Part shown: positions 26,052 through 33,294 of the stretch, piece after piece
Layout: every line of letters starts with the position of its first letter
Position numbering within the stretch: position 1 is the stretch's first letter
Source: Gammaproteobacteria bacterium
Lineage (GTDB): Bacteria; Pseudomonadota; Gammaproteobacteria; JAABTG01
Length of the DNA: 64,000 nt
Reading direction: 5' to 3'
NCBI GenBank assembly: GCA_017999615.1
Contig: JAGNLM010000010.1
Span: 1-64,000, forward strand
Program-made: the position numbers and the translations under genes
Notes under the pieces: model-generated
The model's database searches: none
What the model saw: the letters and a program-made list of their open reading frames with translations, nothing else
What the model was told of the DNA's origin: nothing

Positions 26052-26966
26052 CTAGCCGCGGCGCAGCGCGCGCCACACCGTGGCCCAGCGCGCCCCCCGG
26101 GGAGGCTTGCTGCTCGCCGTGCAGCCCTCGCCCGCCACCGTGACCAGGACGGCAGCGATGTTGTCCTCTCCGCCGCGGTCCAGGGCCGTACGCACCAGCG
26201 CATCGAGCGGCTGGTCGCCGCCGCCGTCCAGCGCGGCCCGGATCTGCCGCGCTCCCAGGGTCGGCACGTTCCGAATCGCCTCGGGGATCCCGTCCGTCGT
26301 CAGCAGGACACGCGTGCCGGGCGCGAGCTCGAAACGTCCCCGGCGGGTCACCTCGTGCACCGGGACGGTGAGGCGGGGGCCGAGCCACACGCGGTCGAGA
26401 CGGTTGGCCCGCCGCCCCCCCCGCCCCGGGGGCAATCGGTAGAGGTAGCTGTCGCCGACACTCGCCCAGCGCAGGGTAGTTCCGTTGTGGATCACGGCCA
26501 GCAGCAGGGTCGTCTCCCCTTCGGTCCCGGCCTCGGTGATCGCCGCCTGGGCCATCCGGACCAGGCGCACGAGCGCCTCGTCCGAGCCTTCTCTCACCTC
26601 CGGCGAGGCGTCTGCCCATGCCCTTCCCACGGCAGCGACGGCAAGCTCCGCCGCGTCGGCGCCGAAATGGCCGTCCGCCACCACGACGAGTGCCGGCTCA
26701 CCCGGTGCATCGGGGGGCACGATCAACAGCGCGTCCTCGTTGGGCTTCCCCGCCGCACCCAAGCCGCCCGCGCAGATCGCCGCTTCGACAGCACACGCGC
26801 CGATCACCGCCCGGCGGTAGTGGACGCTGCTGGCGACCTCGTGCTCACGGCCGAGCAACTGGATCTCGACCCGCGCCGGTCTGCGGCGTTTGGCGCTGCC
26901 GCTGGCCACCTCCGGGGACAGGGGCAGCGCGGCGGGGGCCGCGCCGCCGTCAGGGGGCAACGTCAC
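26052..26966 (-). CDS. PP2C-family serine/threonine phosphatase
   Basis: About 304 residues if the GTG at 26966 is used; the start is uncertain and could be further inside. Metal-binding motifs: NEDALLIV, VVVADGHFGADAAELAV (DG), LRWASVGDSYLYRL, LLTTDGIPEAI (DG) and DRGGEDNIAAVLV (DN). It should remove phosphate from Ser/Thr in a cytoplasmic partner-switch or kinase circuit, but no kinase is encoded nearby. It overlaps the rnk-type gene by 17 bases at that start, implying co-transcription. Confidence 0.83.
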   Translation of the reverse strand: MTLPPDGGAAPAALPLSPEVASGSAKRRRPARVEIQLLGREHEVASSVHYRRAVIGACAVEAAICAGGLGAAGKPNEDALLIVPPDAPGEPALVVVADGHFGADAAELAVAAVGRAWADASPEVREGSDEALVRLVRMAQAAITEAGTEGETTLLLAVIHNGTTLRWASVGDSYLYRLPPGRGGRRANRLDRVWLGPRLTVPVHEVTRRGRFELAPGTRVLLTTDGIPEAIRNVPTLGARQIRAALDGGGDQPLDALVRTALDRGGEDNIAAVLVTVAGEGCTASSKPPRGARWATVWRALRRG

Positions 26967-27363
26967 GGTCCCGCTCGGGCTGGTAGCTGATACCCAGCAC
27001 ACGAACCTGAATCGTCTTGCCGCCCGGAACCGGCCAGGCGATGGCCTGTCCCACCGAAAGGCCGAGCAGGGCGCTGCCGACCGGCGCAAGGACGGAGATC
27101 CGCCGCGGGTCGCCCCGGACATCCTCCGGGTAGGACAGGGTCAGCTCGAACTCCTTGCCCATGGGCTCGATCACGAACCGGATGCTCGAGTTCATGGTCG
27201 CCACGGTGGGCGGCATGTCCTCGTCCTCCACCACCTCGGCTCTGTCGAGCTCCACCCGGAGGCTGTCGAGCTGGGGATGGGCGTCGGCAGACGAGGAACG
27301 CAGGAGGGCCTGCAGCCGACCGAGGTCGAGCCGTGAAACGATGATGTGGGGAAGGCTGGTCAT
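26950..27363 (-). CDS. rnk: Rnk/GreA-type regulator
   Basis: 137 residues. N-terminal coiled region (IIVSRLDLGRLQALLRSSS...LDSLRVELDRAEVV) and a C-terminal GreA/GreB-type FKBP-like domain: MPPTVATMNSSIRFVIEPMG, ELTLSYPEDV, RISVLAPVGSALLGLSVGQAIAWPVPGG. Rnk binds RNA polymerase near the secondary channel without Gre cleavage activity. AGGAGCGACG precedes the ATG. A hairpin in the 5' leader (27434-27456) sits right behind a TACAAT box. Confidence 0.88.
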   Translation of the reverse strand: MTSLPHIIVSRLDLGRLQALLRSSSADAHPQLDSLRVELDRAEVVEDEDMPPTVATMNSSIRFVIEPMGKEFELTLSYPEDVRGDPRRISVLAPVGSALLGLSVGQAIAWPVPGGKTIQVRVLGISYQPERDRDVAP

Positions 27364-27433
27364 CGGTACGTCGCTCCTGGCGGAAACGTGGTGACACCCG
27401 GGCTTTCCGGCGCGACGAACCGCGCGGCGCCGG

Positions 27434-27462
27434 CTGGGTTGCCGCGTGCAACCCAGATTGTA
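27434..27462 (-). promoter_or_regulatory. -10 box plus hairpin in the rnk leader
   Basis: A TACAAT -10 box on this strand (27462-27457) is directly followed by a perfect inverted repeat, CTGGGTTGC-CGCGT-GCAACCCAG (27434-27456; 9-bp arms, 5-base loop). The repeat would form the first bases of the rnk mRNA or an operator over the transcription start. No good -35 is visible. Confidence 0.45.
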
Positions 27463-27647
27463 ACCGCTTGCTCGGCTGAGGCCGTCGCCGAACGCCGGGT
27501 TTGGGTGGTAAAGGAGTCCCACGAAGAGCCGCCACTGGAAATCGATGCCTGACGCCCGGATCGGACCGGGCCGGGCCACCACGTCTCCGGCCACCGGCGG
27601 ACGGAAGGCCCCGCTGGGGCCGTCGAATCCCTTCAGGAGACCACGCC

Positions 27648-28157
27648 ATGTCCCTTGCGATCCGGCTTGCCACCAGCGTGAGCCCCCAGCGGCTACGAGA
27701 CTTGGTTGTCGACAACCTGACCCAGATGCTCGGGGAGGGCACCCGTCCGTGGGACGACATGCCGGGCCTGGACGACGGCTGCCTCGGAGCCGTCGACGCG
27801 CACAACGAGCTGGTGATGGTCAGCTTCGACGGCGAGGATGCCTCCCGCGCCCTGCTGAACGGACTCACCTGCATGGAGGCCCTTTCCAGCGAGCTGGCCG
27901 CCCAACTGCTGAGCCCCTACCGCAAGCCCGCCCGCCTGCTGGTGCTGGCGCCGACCCCACCCCCCGGCGCCAGCCTGCTCCAGGGCTCGGGAGCCCTGGA
28001 GTGGATGACATTCCGGGTGCTCAGCGTCAATGGCGAGTTCGGCCTTCTGCTGGAGGCGGGCGCACCGCGAGAGCGCACCCCCTGGGCCCCCCAGACTTCC
28101 GGTCCTGCGGAGGCAGCACCGGGCCCTGGCGAAGAGGAGTTGATCCAGCTCGCCTGA
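27648..28157 (+). CDS. conserved-looking protein of unknown function
   Basis: 169 residues with a good CAGGAGACC ribosome binding site before the ATG at 27648. No signal peptide or membrane segment. An alpha/beta pattern is visible (AIRLATSVSPQRLRDLVVDNL, ELVMVSFDGEDASRALLNGL, ARLLVLAPTPPPGA, MTFRVLSVNGEFGLLLEAG), with an acidic C-terminal tail. I do not recognise a family. It is divergent from rnk and convergent with hisG. Confidence 0.65.
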   Translation: MSLAIRLATSVSPQRLRDLVVDNLTQMLGEGTRPWDDMPGLDDGCLGAVDAHNELVMVSFDGEDASRALLNGLTCMEALSSELAAQLLSPYRKPARLLVLAPTPPPGASLLQGSGALEWMTFRVLSVNGEFGLLLEAGAPRERTPWAPQTSGPAEAAPGPGEEELIQLA

Positions 28158-28182
28158 GCGCGAGCCGGGGGCCCCGCGCCCC

Positions 28183-29058
28183 TCAGGGAACGATCTTGCG
28201 CAGGGCGTACTCCAGGATCCCCTCGGCACCCACCGCCCGCAGGCGCGGGATCAGGTCGCGCACCTGGCGGCTGTCGACCACCGTCTCCACGGCAACCCAG
28301 GCCCGGTCGTAGAGGTGGTTCACCGTGGGCGCGTGCAGACTCGGCAGCATTCCGACGACGGCGTCGAGACTCCCCGCCGGCACGTTCATGCTGAGCACGA
28401 CCTTGTGGCGGGCGTTGAGCGCGGCTTGCAGCAGCAACGCCACCTGCTCGATCTTGGCCCGTTTCCAGGGGTCCGCCAGCGCCGCCCGGTTCGCGATCAG
28501 CCGCGTGTGGGTGCGCAGGAGCTCGCCCACGATTCGCAGCCCGTGCGCCCGGATGGTACTCCCGGTCTCGGTGATCTCGACGATGGCATCGACCAGGCCC
28601 TCAGCGGCCTTGCCCTCGGTCGCCCCCCAGGAGAACTCCACGGTGGCGTTGACGCCGCGCTCCGCGAGATAGCGGCGCGTGAACTGCACCAGCTCGGTCG
28701 CGATGCGCTTGCCCTCGAGGTCCTCGATGCGCTGCACCGGGGAGTCCTGAGGCACCACGAGCACCCAGCGGGCGGGCTGGTCCGAGCTCTTGGAGTAGAC
28801 GAGCTCGCAGACCTCTTCCACGTCGGCACCCGTCTCGAGGATCCAGTCGAGACCGGTGAGGCCGAGGTCGAGCACGCCGCTGGCGACATACGTGCCCATC
28901 TCCTGCGCCCGGACCAGGGCGCACCGGATCTCCGGGTCGTCGATGGTCGGAAAATAGTTCCGGCTGCTCGCCCGGATATCCCAACCCGCCTGGGCAAAGA
29001 GCTGGATGGTGGCCTGTTCGAGACTCCCTTTCGGGATGCCCAGTTTGATCTGTGACAT
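28183..29058 (-). CDS. hisG: ATP phosphoribosyltransferase, long form
   Basis: 291 residues: the long HisG with its own C-terminal regulatory domain, so no HisZ is needed. Seen: KLGIPKGSLEQATIQLFAQAGW, ASGVLDLGLTGLDWI, ATELVQFTRRYLAERGV, the PRPP loop region EGKAAEGLVDAIVEITETGSTIRAHGL, and the C-terminal ferredoxin-like part MNVPAGSLDAVVGMLPSLHAPTV. It catalyses the first, histidine-inhibited step of histidine synthesis. Other his genes are not in the window. AGGAG precedes the ATG. Confidence 0.96.
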   Translation of the reverse strand: MSQIKLGIPKGSLEQATIQLFAQAGWDIRASSRNYFPTIDDPEIRCALVRAQEMGTYVASGVLDLGLTGLDWILETGADVEEVCELVYSKSSDQPARWVLVVPQDSPVQRIEDLEGKRIATELVQFTRRYLAERGVNATVEFSWGATEGKAAEGLVDAIVEITETGSTIRAHGLRIVGELLRTHTRLIANRAALADPWKRAKIEQVALLLQAALNARHKVVLSMNVPAGSLDAVVGMLPSLHAPTVNHLYDRAWVAVETVVDSRQVRDLIPRLRAVGAEGILEYALRKIVP

Positions 29059-29105
29059 CGTTCGAGCTCCTGGAGCGCGCCGCGCTCAGCGTTGACGCAC
29101 GGCAG

Positions 29106-29133
29106 GTGACAGTAGCTTGCCAGAACCTATAAT
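29106..29133 (+). promoter_or_regulatory. sigma70 promoter of the iorAB-paaK operon
   Basis: GTGACA (29106-29111), 16-bp spacer, perfect TATAAT (29128-29133). Transcription would start near 29140, leaving a leader of about 33 bases before the GTG start of iorA. Confidence 0.65.
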
Positions 29134-29172
29134 GCTTTTCCTTCCTTGTCGCCGCAGAGGCATCAGCCCACC

Positions 29173-30816
29173 GTGACTGCCCTGGCCACGACCCCCGACC
29201 GCCTGCTCGTATCCGGTGACGAAGCCGTTGCCCTCGCCTGTCTGGACGCAGGAGTCCGGCTCGGCACCGGCTACCCCGGGACTCCCTCGACCGAGATCCT
29301 GGAGACCTTCGCGCAGCTGGGCGGAAAGGCCCAATGGGCGCCCAACGAAAAGGTCGCGATGGAGGTGGCCCTCGGCGCCGCCTTCGCCGGCGCCCGAGCC
29401 ATCGTCACGATGAAGCACGTGGGCCTCAACGTCGCGGCGGACGTGCTCTTCACCGCGGCGTACACGGGGGTGACGGGGGGGTTCGTCATCGTCTCGGCCG
29501 ACGACCCCGGCATGGCGTCCAGCCAGAACGAGCAGGACAACCGCCACTTCGCGCGCGCAGCCGGCGTGCCCATGCTCGAGCCCGCGGACTCCCAGCAGGC
29601 GTACGAACTCACGGGCATGGCCTTCGCGCTGTCCGAGCGATTCTCCATCCCCGTCATCCTGCGCATGACCACGCGGGTCTGCCACTCCAAGACCATCATG
29701 CGCCGCGTGCCGCTGGACAAGCCCCCGCACGACCCGCACTTCGAGCGCGACATCCCGGCGCGGGTGATGGTCCCCGCGTACGCCCGCCCCGCGCACGTGC
29801 GGCTGCGCGACAAGCTGGAGCGGATCGCGGCCTGGAACGAGATCTCCGGGCTGAATCCTCGGATCGACGGCGACCGCAGACTCGGTATCGTCACCTCGGG
29901 GGTCTCCACGGTCCACGTCCGCGAGGCAGCGCCCCAGGCGGCCGTCCTGCAGTTGACCGTCACCTACCCCCTGCCCATGGGGCTCGTGCGCGACTTCGCA
30001 GCGAGCGTCGACCGGGTCCTGGTGATCGAGGAGGGCGACCCCATCCTCGAGCACGACCTGCGCGCAGCCGGTATCCCGGTCGAGGGCAAGCCCGAGCGCT
30101 TTCGCTTCGGCGAGCTCACGGTCGATCGTGTGCGGCGCATCCTCACCGGGAACCAGGAGCCCGAGCCGCCGCCCGTGCGCGGCAAGCCGCCGATGCTGTG
30201 CGAGGGGTGCTCGCACCGCTCCGTGTTCACGGTGCTGCGCAAGCTCGACTGCATCGTCGCGGGCGACATCGGCTGCTACACGCTCGCCGTCCTGCCTCCG
30301 TTCGAGGCCATGGACACCTGCGTGTGCATGGGCGCGAGCATCGGGGTCGGACTCGGCCTGCGCCACGTGCTGCCCCCCGAGGAGGCCAAGCGGGTCGTCA
30401 GCGTCATCGGCGACAGCACCTTCATGCACAGCGGCCTCACCGGCCTGGCGGAGATGGTCTACAACCCCCCGCCCACCGGGCACGTGCTCCTGATCCTCGA
30501 CAACGGCACCACCGCCATGACGGGCGCCCAGGAGCACGCGGGCACGGGGCGCAACCTGATCCACGACCCGACCGGCAAGGTCGTGTTCGAGGACGTGGCC
30601 CGCGCCATGGGGGTCCGGCACGTCGTGGTGCTGGACCCGATGGCCGACGAAGACGGTATGGAGGTGGAGATCCGCGCCGCGCTCGAGAGCGGCGAGCTTG
30701 CCGTCATCATCGCCCGGCGAGCCTGCATCCTCGCCGCCGGCAAGATCCGGCAGTGGGAGAAGGCCGCGGCCGAGAAGAGGGCCGCGGATCACCCGACCGC
30801 CCCCGAGGTGAATTGA
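29173..30816 (+). CDS. iorA: indolepyruvate oxidoreductase alpha subunit, without ferredoxin domain
   Basis: 547 residues from the GTG at 29173 (AGAGG 12 bases upstream; a TTG at 29146 has no Shine-Dalgarno). Pyrimidine-binding half: LACLDAGVRLGTGYPGTPSTE, NEKVAMEVALGAAFAGARA. Thiamine diphosphate half: MLCEGCSHRSVF (about 342-353), AGDIGCYTL, VIGDSTFMHSGLTGL and LILDNGTTAMTG. Archaeal IorA continues into a two-cluster ferredoxin domain (CxxCxxC); this protein stops at RRACILAAGKIRQW plus a charged tail, so electrons must leave by another route. It oxidises aryl-pyruvates to aryl-acetyl-CoA. paaK downstream supports this. Confidence 0.92.
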   Translation: MTALATTPDRLLVSGDEAVALACLDAGVRLGTGYPGTPSTEILETFAQLGGKAQWAPNEKVAMEVALGAAFAGARAIVTMKHVGLNVAADVLFTAAYTGVTGGFVIVSADDPGMASSQNEQDNRHFARAAGVPMLEPADSQQAYELTGMAFALSERFSIPVILRMTTRVCHSKTIMRRVPLDKPPHDPHFERDIPARVMVPAYARPAHVRLRDKLERIAAWNEISGLNPRIDGDRRLGIVTSGVSTVHVREAAPQAAVLQLTVTYPLPMGLVRDFAASVDRVLVIEEGDPILEHDLRAAGIPVEGKPERFRFGELTVDRVRRILTGNQEPEPPPVRGKPPMLCEGCSHRSVFTVLRKLDCIVAGDIGCYTLAVLPPFEAMDTCVCMGASIGVGLGLRHVLPPEEAKRVVSVIGDSTFMHSGLTGLAEMVYNPPPTGHVLLILDNGTTAMTGAQEHAGTGRNLIHDPTGKVVFEDVARAMGVRHVVVLDPMADEDGMEVEIRAALESGELAVIIARRACILAAGKIRQWEKAAAEKRAADHPTAPEVN

Positions 30817-30817
30817 G

Positions 30818-31309
30818 ATGAGCGGGGATCGGGTCGTGAACGTGCTGATTGCCGGCCTCGGTGGCCAGGGCGTGGTGAAGGCCTCCGACATCCTGGCCGA
30901 CGCGGCGTTTCGCGCGGGCCTCGACGTCAAGAAGAGCGAGTTGCACGGCATGAGCCAGCGTGGTGGCTCGGTGTCGAGCGACGTGCGCTTCGGGCGCCAG
31001 GTCTTCAGTCCGATGATCCCCCGGGGCGAGGCCGATTTCGTGGTCGTCGTCGCCCCCGACCAGGTCGAGGTCGCGCGTCCGATGCTGAAGCCGGGGGGGG
31101 TCCTCGTCTCCCCCGCCGATCTGGAGGCTGCCGGCGTGAAGCCGCACCAGAAGAGCGTCAACGTGGCGCTCCTCGGGGCACTGGCCGTGCACCTGGAGAT
31201 CCCGCACGAACACTGGGTCGCCGCGATCCAGGGGCTGCTGCCCGAGAAGCATCATCGACTGAACCTCGAGGCCTTCGCCCTCGGGCGCCGGGCCGCGGGG
31301 GAAGAATAG
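30818..31309 (+). CDS. iorB: indolepyruvate oxidoreductase beta subunit
   Basis: 163 residues, the gamma-type (CoA/electron-transfer) subunit: NVLIAGLGGQGVVKASDILAD, KKSELHGMSQRGGSVSSDVRFG, PRGEADFVVVVAPDQVEVA and NVALLGALAVHLEIPHEHW. It begins one base after the iorA stop with GAGGTGA in front. It is shorter at the C-terminus than archaeal IorB as I remember it (about 200 residues). Partner of IorA in aryl-pyruvate oxidation. Confidence 0.93.
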   Translation: MSGDRVVNVLIAGLGGQGVVKASDILADAAFRAGLDVKKSELHGMSQRGGSVSSDVRFGRQVFSPMIPRGEADFVVVVAPDQVEVARPMLKPGGVLVSPADLEAAGVKPHQKSVNVALLGALAVHLEIPHEHWVAAIQGLLPEKHHRLNLEAFALGRRAAGEE

Positions 31310-31328
31310 CCAACCCGGGGACTTCGCC

Positions 31329-32663
31329 ATGCTGACCGAGAACTGGAACGACGTCGGGACCGGGTTCCACCCGGTGAGCGCTCCGGACTACCTCCCGCTG
31401 CCCCAGCTGCACGAGCTGCAGCTCCGAAGGCTGAGGGCGGTGGTCTCCCGGGCTTACGAGAACGTTCCCTTCTACCTCAGCCGCATGGAGGAGCGCGCTG
31501 TCTCGCCTGCTTCGCTCGACACGCTGAGCGATCTGGGCCGACTCCCCTTCACGGTCAAGACGGACCTGAGGGACCACTATCCCTTCGGGCTCTTCGCCAG
31601 CCCCATGGGCGAGGTGGTGCGGCTGCACGCCTCGAGCGGGACGACGGGCAAGCCCATCGTCGTGGCCTACACCGAGGAGGACATCGCGGTCTGGACCGAG
31701 GCGATGGTCAGGGCGTTTGCCTGCTACGGCCTGCACCGCGGCGACATCGTCCAGAACTCCTACGGTTACGGCCTGTTCACCGGCGGACTGGGCGCCCACT
31801 ACGGCGCCGAGGCCCTGGGCGCCACCGTGGTCCCGGCCTCCGGCGGCAACACCGACCGGCAGATCATGCTGCTGCGCGACTTCGGGGTGACCGCGATCTG
31901 CTGCACCCCGAGCTACTTCACTCACATGATCGAGCGCGCCGCCGAGCTCGGTGTCGACATGAAGGCACTGCCCCTGCGGGTCGGCGTGTTCGGCGCCGAG
32001 CCCTGGAGCGACGGGATGCGCACGCACATCGAGCGTGCCGCGGGAATCACCGCGTTCGACATCTACGGCCTGTCCGAGATCGTTGGGCCGGGCGTCGCGG
32101 CGGAGTGCCGCGAGCAGAACGGGCTGCACGTCTTCGAGGACCACTTCTATCCGGAGATCATCGACCCCGAGACCGGCGCGGTGCTCCCCGACGGGGCCGA
32201 AGGCGAGCTCGTGCTGACGACGCTCTCGAAGAAGGCGATGCCGCTGATCCGCTATCGCACGCGCGACATCACGGCGCTGATCCCGGAGAGATGCGCCTGC
32301 GGGCGCACCATCCGCCGCATCCGCCGGATCGGCCGGCGTAGCGACGACATGTTCATCATCCGCGGCGTCAACGTCTTCCCCTCGCAGGTCGAGACGGCCC
32401 TGCTCACGGTCGAGGGCACCCTGCCGCACTACCGGATCGTGCTCACGACGGACAAGGGCCTCGACCAGATGGGCGTCGAGGTGGAGGTGAGCGCCGAGGT
32501 GGCGAGCGACCAGGTGAGGGTCATGGAGGACCTGCGCAAGCGCATCGGCCAGGCCATCGAGCGCATCGTGGGGATCCGCGTCGGCGTACGCCTGGTCGAG
32601 CCCCACTCCATCCCGCGCAGCGAGGGCAAGGCCAAGCGGGTGGTCGACCAGCGGGCCAAGTAG
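31329..32663 (+). CDS. paaK: phenylacetate--CoA ligase, copy 1
   Basis: 444 residues. Adenylate-forming signatures: LHASSGTTGKPIVVAYTEED (phosphate loop, about 100-120), YGYGLFTGGLGAHYGAEALG, IYGLSEIVGPGVAAEC, LIRYRTRDITAL and the C-terminal VNVFPSQVETAL hinge with the catalytic lysine in SEGKAKRVVDQR. It activates phenylacetate or a related arylacetate to the CoA thioester with ATP. It follows iorB by 19 bases and is followed by an ACT-domain gene. Confidence 0.95.
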   Translation: MLTENWNDVGTGFHPVSAPDYLPLPQLHELQLRRLRAVVSRAYENVPFYLSRMEERAVSPASLDTLSDLGRLPFTVKTDLRDHYPFGLFASPMGEVVRLHASSGTTGKPIVVAYTEEDIAVWTEAMVRAFACYGLHRGDIVQNSYGYGLFTGGLGAHYGAEALGATVVPASGGNTDRQIMLLRDFGVTAICCTPSYFTHMIERAAELGVDMKALPLRVGVFGAEPWSDGMRTHIERAAGITAFDIYGLSEIVGPGVAAECREQNGLHVFEDHFYPEIIDPETGAVLPDGAEGELVLTTLSKKAMPLIRYRTRDITALIPERCACGRTIRRIRRIGRRSDDMFIIRGVNVFPSQVETALLTVEGTLPHYRIVLTTDKGLDQMGVEVEVSAEVASDQVRVMEDLRKRIGQAIERIVGIRVGVRLVEPHSIPRSEGKAKRVVDQRAK

Positions 32664-32733
32664 GCGCCAGGCGCCACGGGCCCACGGGCCCACAAGCAAG
32701 CACGAGGATGGCAACATCGGGGCTTCGAAACCC

Positions 32734-33174
32734 ATGAAACTGACCCAGATCTCGATCTTCCTGGAAAACCGCCCGGGGCGCCTTCGCGCACCGTGCCAGA
32801 TACTGGCCGACCGGGGCATCAACATCCTGACGCTGTCCCTCGCCGACACCCAGCAGTTCGGCATCCTGCGGCTCATCGTGCGCGAGCCCGCGCGCGCCAA
32901 GGCCGCGCTCGAAGAGGCAGGCTACGTCGTCCACCTGAGCGATGTCGTCGCCCTCGAGGTACGGGACCGTCCCGGGGGACTCGCCGAGGTGTTGGCCCAC
33001 GTGGACGAAGGCGGCCTGAACGTCGAGTACATGTACGCGTTCACCTTCGGCCGAGGAGACCGGGCGGTGCTGATCTTCCGCTTCGAGAACGCCGACCGCG
33101 CTGCCGCCCTCCTTCAGTCCAAGGGCGTCAACGTCCTCGGCGAGGTCGAGTTGTTCGAGCGCGGCGCGTCCTGA
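32734..33174 (+). CDS. tandem ACT-domain protein, paired with paaK copy 1
   Basis: 146 residues in two ACT units: KLTQISIFLENRPGRLRAPCQILADRGINI and VVALEVRDRPGGLAEVLAHVDEGGLNVEYMYAF. ACT domains bind amino acids. Small two-ACT proteins frequently lie beside phenylacetate-CoA ligase genes and are thought to sense aromatic amino acids. A homologue (142 residues) sits beside paaK copy 2 at 39.1 kb, which makes the association firm in this genome. Confidence 0.9.
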   Translation: MKLTQISIFLENRPGRLRAPCQILADRGINILTLSLADTQQFGILRLIVREPARAKAALEEAGYVVHLSDVVALEVRDRPGGLAEVLAHVDEGGLNVEYMYAFTFGRGDRAVLIFRFENADRAAALLQSKGVNVLGEVELFERGAS

Positions 33175-33294
33175 GGGCCGCAGAGGGGCGGGACTCCGGC
33201 CGGGGCTGCCGTCCTTTGGCGACCCCGGTGTCTGCGCGCTACAGAAGGCTCCCCCGGGGCCGATACTGGCGGTGATCAGCCATAGGCCGCCGCC

